Assembly (NCBI GenBank): GCA_021414005.1
Contig: JAIOPH010000018.1
Location: 1-64,000, forward strand
Direction: 5' to 3'
Length of the DNA: 64,000 nucleotides
Origin: Chthoniobacter sp.
GTDB taxonomy: Bacteria > Verrucomicrobiota > Verrucomicrobiia > Chthoniobacterales > Chthoniobacteraceae
Part shown: positions 55,761 through 64,000 of the stretch, in pieces
Position numbering within the stretch: the first letter of the stretch is position 1
How the letters are laid out: every line of letters starts with the position of its first letter
Translations under genes and position numbers: made by a program
The notes under the pieces: generated by a model
What the model saw: only the letters and a program-made list of their open reading frames with translations
What the model was told of the DNA's origin: nothing
Database searches by the model: none

Positions 55761-56209
55761 ATTTCCAAGAGCGGATCGATCACGATTTGAAGGAGGCGAT
55801 GAAGGCCCGCGCGGCCGAGCGCCTCGGCGTTATTCGCATGCTCAAAAGCGCGTTGAAAAACGTCGCCATCGAAAAGGGCGGGCTGCACTTCGTCCTCGAC
55901 GACGCGACCGCGCTGGCCGTGGTGCGCAAGGAGCTGAAGAAGCGGCAGGACTCGATCGAGAGCTTTGAAAAAGGGAACCGCCCGGAACTTGCCGCCAAGG
56001 AAAAGGCCGAGGCGGAAATCCTCGCGACGTATCTCCCGCAGGCTTTGAGCGCGGAGGAACTTGCCGCCCTCGTCGCCGCGTGTATCGCCGAGACCGGTGC
56101 CACTTCCAAAAAGGAAATGGGTGCCGTGATGAAGCTCGCCAACGAACGCGCCGCTGGCCGGGCCGATGGCCGCGCCCTCAGCACCGCGGTGAACGCCGCG
56201 CTCGGCTAA
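55757..56209 (+). CDS. GatB/YqeY-family protein
   Basis: A 150-residue YqeY protein: ERIDHDLKEAMKARAAERLGVIRMLKSAL, DSIESFEKGNRPELAAKEKAE, ILATYLPQALSAEELAALV and KKEMGAVMKLANERAAGRADGRAL, the full family pattern. It is related to the tail domain of amidotransferase subunit GatB. Cellular role unclear. It is translationally coupled to the PNPOx-like gene and closes the operon. Confidence 0.92.
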   Translation: MNFQERIDHDLKEAMKARAAERLGVIRMLKSALKNVAIEKGGLHFVLDDATALAVVRKELKKRQDSIESFEKGNRPELAAKEKAEAEILATYLPQALSAEELAALVAACIAETGATSKKEMGAVMKLANERAAGRADGRALSTAVNAALG

Positions 56210-56231
56210 TTTTCCCGTCATGCCGTCAGTC

Positions 56232-56260
56232 CGCCATTCGTCATCCGTCATTCGTCATTA
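56232..56260 (+). repeat. CATTCGT-type heptamer tract before ispD
   Basis: Units GCCATTCGTCATCCGTCATT and CGTCATT repeat in tandem just 5 bp before the ispD start. Closely similar to the tract at 21816-21847, also right before a start codon. Confidence 0.6.
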
Positions 56261-56264
56261 GCCC

Positions 56265-56969
56265 ATGGTCTCCGCCATCATCGTCGCCGCCGGCAGCAGC
56301 CGCCGCATGGGGTTCGACAAACTTTTCGCGCTGCTCGCCGGCAAGCCGGTGCTTTGGCATTCGGTCAAAGCCTTCAGCGACTGCAACGACGTGGACGAAA
56401 TCCTCATCGTCACGAAGGAGGACGGCATGGATCAGGTCGAGAAGCTGGTCGCCGCGGAGAAATTTTCCAAGGTGACGAAGGTCATCAGCGGTGGCGAAGA
56501 GCGCCACATGTCCGTCTGGAACGGCCTGCAGGCCGTGAACAGCAGCGGCAGCGAGTTCGTGGCCATCCACGATGGCGCGCGCCCGCTGACCACCCCGAAG
56601 CTCATCAAAGCCTGCCTCGAACTCGCGGAGATCCACGGCGCGGCGTGCTGCGCCTCGCAGATTCCCGACACGGTGAAACGCGCGAGCATCGAGCAGATGG
56701 TCACCGAGAGCGTCGAACGCACCGGGCTGTGGGCCATGCAGACGCCGCAGATTTTTTCCAGCGGACTGATCCTCCAGGCGTATTCCGCGCTCATGGCGAA
56801 TCACGAAATCGTCACCGACGAAGTCTCCGCCGTGCAGCGGCTGGGCAAAAAGATCGCCCTGCTGAAAAACGAGGACTGGAACTTCAAGATCACCTTTCCC
56901 CACGACCTCGAACTCGCCGAGCACGTCCTCGAACTCCGCGCCAAGAAAAAGGCCAAAGCTAAGAAGTAA
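56265..56969 (+). CDS. ispD: 2-C-methyl-D-erythritol 4-phosphate cytidylyltransferase
   Basis: A 234-residue MEP-pathway enzyme that couples MEP to CTP for isoprenoid synthesis. SAIIVAAGSSRRMGFDKLF is the nucleotide-binding loop, FVAIHDGARPL the metal/substrate site, TVKRAS and LWAMQTPQIF later conserved blocks, and TDEVSAVQRLGKKIALL the end region. Full length, with a Lys/Ala-rich tail. It is 17 bp before the M16 peptidase gene. Confidence 0.95.
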   Translation: MVSAIIVAAGSSRRMGFDKLFALLAGKPVLWHSVKAFSDCNDVDEILIVTKEDGMDQVEKLVAAEKFSKVTKVISGGEERHMSVWNGLQAVNSSGSEFVAIHDGARPLTTPKLIKACLELAEIHGAACCASQIPDTVKRASIEQMVTESVERTGLWAMQTPQIFSSGLILQAYSALMANHEIVTDEVSAVQRLGKKIALLKNEDWNFKITFPHDLELAEHVLELRAKKKAKAKK

Positions 56970-56986
56970 CCCGCGGTTACTGCCTG

Positions 56987-58255
56987 ATGGAATTTCCCTA
57001 CCGCCTCACCAAGCTCCGCAATGGAGTGCGCCTCGCGTCCGTCGAGATGCCCTACATGAAAAGCGTGAGCGTGGGCTTTTGGGCGGCCATCGGCGGGCGG
57101 CACGAGACGGCGCAGCACAGCGGCATCTCGCATTTCATCGAGCATCTGCTTTTCAAAGGCACCAAACGCCGCACCGCGAAGAAGATCACGGAATCCGTGG
57201 AAAGTCTCGGCGGCTATCTCAACGCCTTCACCACCGAGGACCACACCTGCTACTACGCCAAGGCGGCGGTGCAGCATCTGCCGCAGCTCTGCGACGTGCT
57301 CGCCGACATGTATCTCGACAGTCAGTTTGCGCCCGCCGAGATCGAGCGCGAGCGCGAGGTCATCCGCGAGGAGATCCTCATGTATCGCGATCAGCCCGCG
57401 CAGCACGCCCAGGAACTCCTCACCTCCACCATGTGGCCCGGCCACCCGCTCGGCCGTGCGCTCACCGGCACCGTCGAGAGCATCGGGCGGATGAAACGCA
57501 CCCACCTTCTCGACTACCAGCGCCGCCACTACAACGGCGCCACCACCATCGTCACCGTCGCCGGCCCCGTGGATCACGAACGCGTGGTCGCGCTCCTCGC
57601 GCCGCTCCTCGACCGCCTCCCGCGCGGACGCTCCCCGCGTTTTGTCCCCAGTCGGCCCGCGGCGGGGGCCGCGCGGCTTTCGCTCTTCACTCAGGAGACC
57701 GAGCAGACGCACCTCGCCATGGGCTTTCACGCCTTTGGCCGGGCCGACGAGCGCCGCTTCGCGCTAAAGCTCCTCTCCGTCATCCTTGGCGAAAACATGA
57801 GTTCCCGGCTCTTCCAGAAACTCCGCGAGCGCCACGGCTTTTGCTACAGCGTGCAGAGCGGCATGGTCACCCTCGCCGACACCGGAGCCATCCACATTTC
57901 CGCCGGACTCGACGCCGCCAATCTGGAGAAAGCCGTGCGCCTGATCCTGCGCGAACTTCAGAGCATCTGCGACAAAGCGCCGGGCCGTGCCGAGCTGAAA
58001 AAGGCCCAGGACTACACCATCGGCCAGACCTTCATGGGCCTCGAATCCACCTCGAACCAGATCATGTGGATGGGCGAAAGCATCCTCGCCTACAACCGCG
58101 TCCTCTGCCCCGTGGAAACCGAGCGCAAACTCCTCGCCGTCACGCCCGCCGACATCCAGCGCGTGGCCTGCCACTGCCTGCACCGCTCCCGCCTCGCCGT
58201 CGCCATCGTCGGCCCGGTCAAAGGCGAGGACAAAATCCGCGGCTGGCTTTCCTGA
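56987..58255 (+). CDS. M16-family zinc peptidase (processing-peptidase-like)
   Basis: A 422-residue protein. The inverted zinc motif HFIEH (His49, Glu52, His53) lies in SGISHFIEHLLFKGT, with the distal Glu in EREREVIREEILMYRD. The second, inactive half has LSVILGENMSSRLFQKLRERHGFCYSV. No signal peptide is seen, so it is likely cytoplasmic, as in the YmxG/PqqL-like one-chain family. Well conserved beside various housekeeping genes. Confidence 0.93.
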   Translation: MEFPYRLTKLRNGVRLASVEMPYMKSVSVGFWAAIGGRHETAQHSGISHFIEHLLFKGTKRRTAKKITESVESLGGYLNAFTTEDHTCYYAKAAVQHLPQLCDVLADMYLDSQFAPAEIEREREVIREEILMYRDQPAQHAQELLTSTMWPGHPLGRALTGTVESIGRMKRTHLLDYQRRHYNGATTIVTVAGPVDHERVVALLAPLLDRLPRGRSPRFVPSRPAAGAARLSLFTQETEQTHLAMGFHAFGRADERRFALKLLSVILGENMSSRLFQKLRERHGFCYSVQSGMVTLADTGAIHISAGLDAANLEKAVRLILRELQSICDKAPGRAELKKAQDYTIGQTFMGLESTSNQIMWMGESILAYNRVLCPVETERKLLAVTPADIQRVACHCLHRSRLAVAIVGPVKGEDKIRGWLS

Positions 58256-58280
58256 GCCGCGCGCGGTCGCCTTCTTCACG

Positions 58281-58979
58281 GTGAAACCTTTTCGCAACCT
58301 CGCGCAAACGCGCACCCCGGACGGCTCGCTTTTCACCCTGCACGAGCACGACGGCGACTACTTTCTCAAACTCAATGGGCGGCAGCTCATGAGCACCACC
58401 GCCACCGTGTCCGAACTGCTGCTCGCGCAACTCCCCTGCGCCCGGCTCGCCGGCGTCCCGCAGGCCCGCGTGCTCATCGGCGGCCTCGGCCTCGGCTACA
58501 GCCTCCAGCGCGTGCTCGCCCTCGTCGGCCCGCGCGCCGTCGTGCATGTCGCGGAACTCCTTCCCGAAGTCGTCGCGTGGAACCGCGAATATCTCCACGC
58601 CGTCAATGGCCGGCTCCTCGACGATCCCCGCGTTGAAATCCTCGTCGGCGACGTTTTCGAGATCATCCGCAAAGCCGGCAAAGCCGCCTACGATGCCATC
58701 CTCCTCGATGTGGACAACGGCCCCACCTCCTTCGTGCAGCCCAAGAACTCGCGGCTCTACGACCGGCACGGCTTTGGCCTCATCCGGCGCGCCCTCCGCC
58801 CCGGCGGGAAAGTCGCCTTCTGGTCCGCGTGCCCCGAGCCCGGCTTCATCCGCAACCTCGGCCGCGCCGGTTTCGCCACCCAGGCCGTTCCCGCCAAAGC
58901 CCACGAACGCGCCAAGCGCGAAGCCCACGTCATCTACCTCGCCACGCCCGCGGAAAAGTCCGCGGCGGAAACGAAGTAA
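58281..58979 (+). CDS. spermidine synthase-like methyltransferase-fold protein
   Basis: A 232-residue protein with a Rossmann fold: VLIGGLGLGYSLQRVLAL is the nucleotide-binding loop, VVHVAELLPEVVAWNREYL carries the acidic ribose-binding residue, DDPRVEILVGDVFEII follows, and AILLDVDNGP stands where polyamine synthases have DxxDP. It is shorter than true spermidine synthase and lacks its aminopropyl-acceptor N-terminus, so methyl or aminopropyl transfer is unclear. Start is GTG. It is 25 bp after the M16 gene. Confidence 0.75.
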   Translation: MKPFRNLAQTRTPDGSLFTLHEHDGDYFLKLNGRQLMSTTATVSELLLAQLPCARLAGVPQARVLIGGLGLGYSLQRVLALVGPRAVVHVAELLPEVVAWNREYLHAVNGRLLDDPRVEILVGDVFEIIRKAGKAAYDAILLDVDNGPTSFVQPKNSRLYDRHGFGLIRRALRPGGKVAFWSACPEPGFIRNLGRAGFATQAVPAKAHERAKREAHVIYLATPAEKSAAETK

Positions 58980-59069
58980 CATTTTGGGATCCGCGCGCCG
59001 ACTCTGCCGGCTTGGACCGCCACATTCCGCGCTCTTGCCACGCGCCGGCGAAGCGGCGAAGTAACGCGC

Positions 59070-60659
59070 ATGTTTGTCAGTATTTTTAACGACGTCATTG
59101 GGCCGGTGATGCGCGGGCCTTCGAGTTCGCATTGTGCGGCGGCGTTGCGCATCGGGCGGCTGGGGCTCGACCTCATGGAGGGGAAATTGCGCGAGGTGCT
59201 GGTGGAGTTTGACCGCAGTGGTTCGCTGCCGACGACGCACGACACGCAGGGCTCGGACATGGGGCTCTTTGGCGGGTTATTGGGTTGGGACGCGGCGGAT
59301 GAACGCCTGCCGGGCTCGATGCAGACGCTGCGCGAGAGTGGCGTGGAGATTCGCATCGAGACGGTGGACGTGGGCGACCCGCATCCGAATACCTACCGGC
59401 TCACGCTCACGAATGACAGCGAGCGCCACACGCTGCGCGCGATCTCCACCGGCGGCGGGATGATGGAGGTGCTGGACGTGGATGGCTTCGCGGTTTCGAT
59501 GTTCGGCGATTACTCCGTGACGCTGCTCTGGGCGGCGGGCGATGGCGCGGCGCTGCGCGCCAAAGTTGCGTCGCTCGTGGAGGCGGATGCGGTGCTGCTG
59601 CATGAGCGCGACGGGGCGCAGCTCGTGGAGGTGCAGGCGCAGCAGTTTGTCGCCGAGACGGTGCTCGCCGAACTGCGCGCCGCGGGCCTCGTCGGCGCGG
59701 TGAAGCGGCTCGCGCCCGTGCTGCCGGTGAAGTCGCGCCGCACCACGCGCATTCCCTTTTCCACCTGCGCCGAGATGCTCGCCCACGATGCGGGAAAGAA
59801 CACACCGCTCTGGAAACTCGCAGTCGCCTACGAGTGCGAGCGCGGCGGCCTCGGCGAGCGCGAGGTCGTGGAAATGATGACGGGCATCGTGCGCATCCTG
59901 CGCCGTTCGGTCACGCAGGGCATCGCGGGCACGAGCTATGAGGACCGCGTGCTCGGACATCAGTCGGGGGGATTTCAGGAAATGATGAACAAGGGTCGCC
60001 TGCTCGACGCGGGCGCGCTGAACCGCATCATCCTCTACGTCACCGCGCTCATGGAGGTGAAAAGCTCGATGGGCGTGATCGTGGCGATGCCCACGGCGGG
60101 CGCGTGCGCGGCGCTGCCCGGCGCGGTCATCGCGATGGCGGAGGAGATGAAGCTCGGCGAGGAGGAAATGGCGAAGGCGATTCTCGCGAGCGGGCTCATC
60201 GGCGTGTTCATCGCGACGGCGTGGACGTTCGCCGCGGAAGTCGGTGGCTGCCAGGCCGAGGGAGGCTCCGCGGCGGCGATGGCGGCGGCGGCGCTCGTGA
60301 CGCTGAACGGTGGCACGCTCGCGCAATCAGTCGCCGCGGCTTCGATGGCGATGCAGAGCATGCTGGGTCTCATCTGCGATCCCATCGCGAACCGCGTGGA
60401 AGCGCCGTGCCTCGGAAAAAACGTGATGGCCGCCGCGAACGCACTGTCGTGTGCCAACATGGCGATGGCTGGCTTTGATCAGGTCATCCCGTTCGACGAA
60501 GTCGTGGAAACCGCCAAGCAAGTTGCCAAGCAAATGCCCCGCGAACTTCGCTGCACCGCGCTCGGCGGCTTGTCCATCACGCCCACTTCGCTAGCCATCG
60601 AAGCCAGGCTCGCTGGCAAACGCGCGGCGTGCGGTGCGGGTTCGTGTGGCTGCAAATAG
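59070..60659 (+). CDS. sdaA: L-serine ammonia-lyase, iron-sulfur type, fused alpha/beta
   Basis: A 529-residue enzyme that deaminates L-serine to pyruvate using a [4Fe-4S] cluster. The beta domain is N-terminal (VIGPVMRGPSSSHCAAALRIG, an ACT-like region LTLTNDSERHTLRAISTGGG). The alpha domain has GHQSGGFQEMMN, VAMPTAGACAALPGA, VGGCQAEGGSAAAMAAAA and GLICDPIANRVEAPCLGKN, with the cluster-ligand cysteines conserved. A C-terminal CGAGSCGCK tail is extra. SSSHC replaces the more usual SSSHT. Confidence 0.92.
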   Translation: MFVSIFNDVIGPVMRGPSSSHCAAALRIGRLGLDLMEGKLREVLVEFDRSGSLPTTHDTQGSDMGLFGGLLGWDAADERLPGSMQTLRESGVEIRIETVDVGDPHPNTYRLTLTNDSERHTLRAISTGGGMMEVLDVDGFAVSMFGDYSVTLLWAAGDGAALRAKVASLVEADAVLLHERDGAQLVEVQAQQFVAETVLAELRAAGLVGAVKRLAPVLPVKSRRTTRIPFSTCAEMLAHDAGKNTPLWKLAVAYECERGGLGEREVVEMMTGIVRILRRSVTQGIAGTSYEDRVLGHQSGGFQEMMNKGRLLDAGALNRIILYVTALMEVKSSMGVIVAMPTAGACAALPGAVIAMAEEMKLGEEEMAKAILASGLIGVFIATAWTFAAEVGGCQAEGGSAAAMAAAALVTLNGGTLAQSVAAASMAMQSMLGLICDPIANRVEAPCLGKNVMAAANALSCANMAMAGFDQVIPFDEVVETAKQVAKQMPRELRCTALGGLSITPTSLAIEARLAGKRAACGAGSCGCK

Positions 60660-60752
60660 CGTCGCGGCGCGCCGGCGCTCACACGCCAAGCAAACCCGGC
60701 TCCGTCGCCCGCGTTGCTTGCGCGCTTGGGGCCGCGCGATAGTGTTTGCGTC

Positions 60753-63149
60753 ATGTTCTTCCCGCGTTGCCCGTTCGTCGTCGTCTTCATCGCGCTCGTG
60801 GGCGCAGCCGTTTCCCGCGCAGCGGAAAAACCTGCGCTGCTAAAAGGGGAGCGCGTCGCGATTTCCGCACCTCGCGCGGCGTCGGACGAAGCGCAGCAGG
60901 CGCTGAAACTTTTTGTGCCCGCCGATGGGCTGGAGGTCGCGCTTTTTGCGGCGGAGCCGCTGCTCGGCAATCCGGTGTCCATCAGCATCGACGGCGAGGG
61001 GCGCATCTTCGTTGCAGAGACGCATCGTGCCCGGACGAGCGCGCTGGATGTCCGCCAATATCCCGCCCTGCTCGACGATGATCTCGCGAGCCGCTCGGTC
61101 GAGGACCGGCTCGCGCTCACGAAAAAATACTTCGCTGCCGACTGGCCGAAGTTGGGCGTGGAAACCGAAGTGGTCCGCCTCGTGGAGGACCGCGATCAGG
61201 ACGGCCAAGCGGATTTTTCCGCTGTGTATGCGGACGGTTTTAACTCACCGCTCGATGGCGCGGCGGGCGCGGTGCTGGCGCTCGGAGGCCGTGTGTGGTT
61301 CGCGAATGTCCCGAGTCTGTGGCGGCTCGATGGCATGAATAAAGACGGGCGCGCGGAGCAGCGCACCGAGCTGAGCCGTGGCTACGGCGTGCGCTTCGGC
61401 TGGTCGGGGCACGATCTGCATGGGCTGATTCGCGGGCCGGACGGACGGCTGTATTTTTCCGTGGGCGACCGCGGGGCGCAGGTGAAAACGAAGGAGGGCA
61501 AGATCCTCGCATTGCCGGATGAAGGCGCGGTGCTGCGCTGCGAGTTGGACGGTGCGCAGCTCGAAGTTTTCTGCCGCGGCCTGCGTAATCCGCAGGATCT
61601 GGCTTTTGACAAATTCGGGAATCTTTTCACCGGCGACAGCGCGGCCGAGCTGGGTGATCGCGCGCGTTTCCTCCACCTCGTGGAAGGTGGCGACTACGGC
61701 TGGCGCATCGGCTGGCAGCACCATCCGCTCGGCGCGAAACTCAATCCGTGGCTCGCGGAGAAGCTGTGGATGCCGCAGTTCGAGGGGCAGGCTGCGTGGG
61801 TGCTGCCGCCGGTGGCGAACATCCCGGACGGGCCTGCGGGGCTGGCCTACAATCCTGGCACCGGATTTTCGCTGCGTTACGACGAGGCATTTTTTCAATG
61901 CTGCTGCCAAGACAGTTCGGCCAAGAGCGGTATCCGCACATGGAAGGCGGTGCGTTTCCTCGGCTCTTTCCGGATCGAAGATGAAGCTCCGTTTCTCGAC
62001 CACTGCCACGCGACCGATGTCGCCTTTGGCCCGGACAGCCGGCTCTACTGCAGCGCGTGGGGTGACGGCGGGGAGGTGACTGGACGCGGACGCATTTATC
62101 GCGTTCACGATGTTGCGGCGACGCGCAATCCGCGCGTCGAGGAGGTGCGGCTGCTGCTCGCGGAGGGGTTCAAAAACAAGGCACCCACCGAACTGAGCAT
62201 CCTGATCGGGCACAAGGATCAGCGCGTGCGCCTGGAAGCGCAGTGGGAGTTGGCCACGCGGCCCGAGGCGGAGCGGGAATTTGCGGACGTCGCGGCTTCG
62301 CCCAATAAGGATGTCGCAGACCAGCAGCTTGCGCGGGTTCATGCCATCTGGGGGCTCGGCATGGTGGCCCGCGAGGCCGACCGGAAGACGCCCGGCGCGG
62401 GTGCAAAAATCCTGCTGCCGCTCATTCCACTGCTTCAGGGCGAGGACCCGGAAGTGCGCGCACAAACGGCGAAGGTGCTCGGGGAAAGCCGGGTGGCAGA
62501 GGCTTACGAAGAGCTGATCAAAACGCTGCGTGATGATGCCGTCCCCCATGTGAGCTTTTTCTCCGCGCAGGCGCTGGCGAAATTGGCGCGCAAGGAGTGC
62601 GTGCCGCAGGTGCTCATCATGGCGCGCAGCATGAGCGACCAAGGCCCGATGCTCCGCCACGGCTACGTGCAGGCGCTCGCGGCGGCCAACGATCTGCCTG
62701 CGCTTCAGGAAGCCGCGAGGCACACCGATCCGGCGGTGCGAATGGTCGCGCTGCTCGCCCTGCGTCGGCTGGGGCGGCCGGAAGTCGCGCAGTTTCTCAC
62801 GGACGAAGATCCGCTGCTCGTTATCGAGGCGGCGCGGGCGATTTACGACGTACCCATTGCGCCCGCGCTCCCGCAGCTCGCCGCGCTGCTGGCGAAACCC
62901 AGCGCCGACGAGCAACTCGTGATTCGCGTGCTCGGGGCCGCCTTTCGCGTCGGCACCCCGGAGTGCGCCAAAGCGCTCGCCGCTTTCGCCGCCGGCGACT
63001 CCGCCTCCGAGGCTCTGCGCCACGAGGCCCGCGAGCTTCTCGCCCTCTGGCCGCAGCCGACCGTCCGCGACCGCGTGACCGGCTTGCCGCGCCCGCTCCC
63101 CACCCGCGAAGCCGCGCCAAAAGAAGCGCATCCAGCGCCTGCGCGCTGA
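60753..63149 (+). CDS. secreted beta-propeller dehydrogenase-like protein with HEAT repeats, no cytochrome c motif
   Basis: About 798 residues with a signal peptide (VVVFIALVGAAVSRAAE). The N-terminal 430 residues are the PVC membrane-bound dehydrogenase-type propeller (VSISIDGEGRIFVAETHRAR, LVEDRDQDGQADFS, GPDGRLYFSVGDRG, RGLRNPQDLAFDKFGNLF, HATDVAFGPDSRLYCSAWGD). Residues 450-760 are HEAT-like helical repeats (ELSILIGHKDQRVRLEAQW, EDPEVRAQTAKVLGE). Relatives of this type are often longer and end in a CxxCH cytochrome domain, which is missing here, as is any CxxCH. Electron acceptor is therefore unclear. ATG 60753 gives the signal peptide. Confidence 0.82.
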   Translation: MFFPRCPFVVVFIALVGAAVSRAAEKPALLKGERVAISAPRAASDEAQQALKLFVPADGLEVALFAAEPLLGNPVSISIDGEGRIFVAETHRARTSALDVRQYPALLDDDLASRSVEDRLALTKKYFAADWPKLGVETEVVRLVEDRDQDGQADFSAVYADGFNSPLDGAAGAVLALGGRVWFANVPSLWRLDGMNKDGRAEQRTELSRGYGVRFGWSGHDLHGLIRGPDGRLYFSVGDRGAQVKTKEGKILALPDEGAVLRCELDGAQLEVFCRGLRNPQDLAFDKFGNLFTGDSAAELGDRARFLHLVEGGDYGWRIGWQHHPLGAKLNPWLAEKLWMPQFEGQAAWVLPPVANIPDGPAGLAYNPGTGFSLRYDEAFFQCCCQDSSAKSGIRTWKAVRFLGSFRIEDEAPFLDHCHATDVAFGPDSRLYCSAWGDGGEVTGRGRIYRVHDVAATRNPRVEEVRLLLAEGFKNKAPTELSILIGHKDQRVRLEAQWELATRPEAEREFADVAASPNKDVADQQLARVHAIWGLGMVAREADRKTPGAGAKILLPLIPLLQGEDPEVRAQTAKVLGESRVAEAYEELIKTLRDDAVPHVSFFSAQALAKLARKECVPQVLIMARSMSDQGPMLRHGYVQALAAANDLPALQEAARHTDPAVRMVALLALRRLGRPEVAQFLTDEDPLLVIEAARAIYDVPIAPALPQLAALLAKPSADEQLVIRVLGAAFRVGTPECAKALAAFAAGDSASEALRHEARELLALWPQPTVRDRVTGLPRPLPTREAAPKEAHPAPAR

Positions 63150-63189
63150 ACCCCTTGCGCAGACAAAAGTGAAGCCTCGCCCTTTCGGC

Positions 63190-63993
63190 TTATTTGAATA
63201 CGGGAAACCGCCGGTAACCTAAATAAATGGTGAGAAAGAAGACTGCGGAAATCACTAGGTTCCGGCCGACCACCATTCCTTTGAAAGCGCGGGGGACTGC
63301 TTGGGGCGGGATCGCGGCGAGCAGCCGATGCACGACGCTGATCGGAACGGCAAAATTTAGATTCTGCCCGCCCGTGATTTGCGAGACGGCTACGCCAACG
63401 ACCTGACCGGACTGGTCCAACACGGGCGATCCGCTCGATCCCGGAGAGATGGGAGCGGTAATTTGAATTAGCGGTTCGCGGTCCTTCGTTTCGACTCCAT
63501 CAAATTTGTCGAGATCCTCCGATCGGCGGATCGCGGCAACCACTCCCTCCGATAGTGATCCTCCCAGGCCGTTCGGAGCACCAATGACGATGACGCGTTC
63601 ACCTGGATCCAATTTGCCGTGATTCAAAGCGGCCAGGGGCAATACTTCGCCTAATGAGGGCCGGAAGTTGGCCTGAATAATTGCGATATCGTTTGTCTTG
63701 TCCTCGGCCAACAGGCCCAGCACCGGAATTCTGCGACCGTCTGCCAACACCGCTTCGATTCGGTCTGCCGATTTTACGACATGCACATTGGTGACCATGC
63801 GTCCATCGGTGCTGACAAAAAAGCCGGAGCCGGAACTCACCTCGTTTCCGCTTCCGTCGAAAACCGTCAAGAGGGCCACCGCAGGTTTTGCGGTTCGGAA
63901 AAGCTCAACCAATTCCGCGCTTCTGGCGTGAAGCAACAAGGCGACGAGCAACGCCGTGGCCAGAACCAGGCGGTGGTGACGGGCGAGTCTCAT
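63190..63993 (-). CDS. trypsin-like (S1C) serine protease with C-terminal membrane anchor
   Basis: A 267-residue protein with a signal peptide (LVLATALLVALLLHARSA). The protease domain shows the triad: His in VTNVHVVKS, Asp in TNDIAII, and Ser in APISPGSSGSPVLD. There is no PDZ domain. A hydrophobic span near the C-terminus (LVISAVFFLTIYLGY) anchors it. It resembles short DegP/HhoA-like proteases acting outside the cytoplasmic membrane. It converges with the HEAT-repeat gene across 40 bp and its start lies eight bases inside the window edge. Confidence 0.88.
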   Translation of the reverse strand: MRLARHHRLVLATALLVALLLHARSAELVELFRTAKPAVALLTVFDGSGNEVSSGSGFFVSTDGRMVTNVHVVKSADRIEAVLADGRRIPVLGLLAEDKTNDIAIIQANFRPSLGEVLPLAALNHGKLDPGERVIVIGAPNGLGGSLSEGVVAAIRRSEDLDKFDGVETKDREPLIQITAPISPGSSGSPVLDQSGQVVGVAVSQITGGQNLNFAVPISVVHRLLAAIPPQAVPRAFKGMVVGRNLVISAVFFLTIYLGYRRFPVFK

Positions 63994-64000
63994 GCGGGTC

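Overview
The window is GC-rich, densely coded chromosomal DNA, most likely from a Verrucomicrobiota (PVC superphylum) bacterium. This rests on family content, not on a marker tree. The window has a DUF1549/DUF1553 protein with a planctomycete-type cytochrome c motif, two membrane-bound-dehydrogenase-type beta-propeller proteins, two secreted sialate O-acetylesterase-like enzymes and a sulfatase remnant. Most start codons also lack a Shine-Dalgarno sequence and sit behind pyrimidine-rich leaders. No rRNA or tRNA gene was recognised.

Region 1 (1-26.1 kb) is an exopolysaccharide or surface-glycan locus. An IS3-family element runs off the left edge. A minus-strand operon, transcribed from 11362 down to 268, encodes a small membrane protein, an outer-membrane beta-barrel, a Wza-like export protein, a Wzc-like chain-length/tyrosine kinase, two GT2s, a methyltransferase, a GT4 and an O-antigen polymerase/ligase-like protein. 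A monocistronic 1014-residue Ala-rich repetitive secreted protein with its own strong terminator follows on the plus strand. A plus-strand cluster (15.6-26.1 kb) then encodes an O-antigen-ligase/TPR protein, a membrane-anchored endonuclease/exonuclease/phosphatase-fold protein, a GT39-like protein, a GT2-methyltransferase fusion, a Wzm/Wzt ABC exporter, WecB and another GT2. Parts of both Wza/Wzc-type and ABC-type export therefore lie side by side.

Region 2 (26.4-36.9 kb) is housekeeping: tig-clpP-clpX, a PH-domain protein, oligoendopeptidase F, a TPR protein, rpsB and tsf (each followed by a hairpin), a conserved hypothetical, a LysM/L,D-transpeptidase-like protein and accA. Region 3 (36.9-45.3 kb) carries secreted carbohydrate-catabolism-type genes: two esterases, a cytochrome-c dehydrogenase-like protein and a DUF1549/DUF1553 protein. 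An 11-copy 21-bp minisatellite lies between two of them.

Region 4 (45.3-49.0 kb) is a mosaic of broken restriction-modification genes. Split ends of an MmeI/type IIG-like enzyme flank remnants of a BsuBI/PstI-type system (methylase N-terminus and endonuclease C-terminal domain). Between those remnants lie an XRE regulator plus a possible PD-(D/E)XK-like protein, and a RAYT (REP-associated tyrosine transposase) element with two 88-bp inverted ends. Those ends each fold into two hairpins and show a compensatory base change. A sulfatase fragment lies just outside.

Region 5 (49.1-56.2 kb) has a MATE transporter, a DinB-like protein, an HxlR regulator with a palindromic operator array, and a sigma-54 activator. 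The activator is divergent from a six-gene operon (small membrane protein, AhpD-like, DUF5069, DUF1348, PNPOx-like, YqeY-like). Between them lie paired 14-bp palindromes and a near-consensus -24/-12 promoter. Region 6 (56.3-64 kb) has ispD, an M16 peptidase, a spermidine-synthase-like protein, sdaA, a HEAT-repeat dehydrogenase-like protein and a trypsin-like protease.
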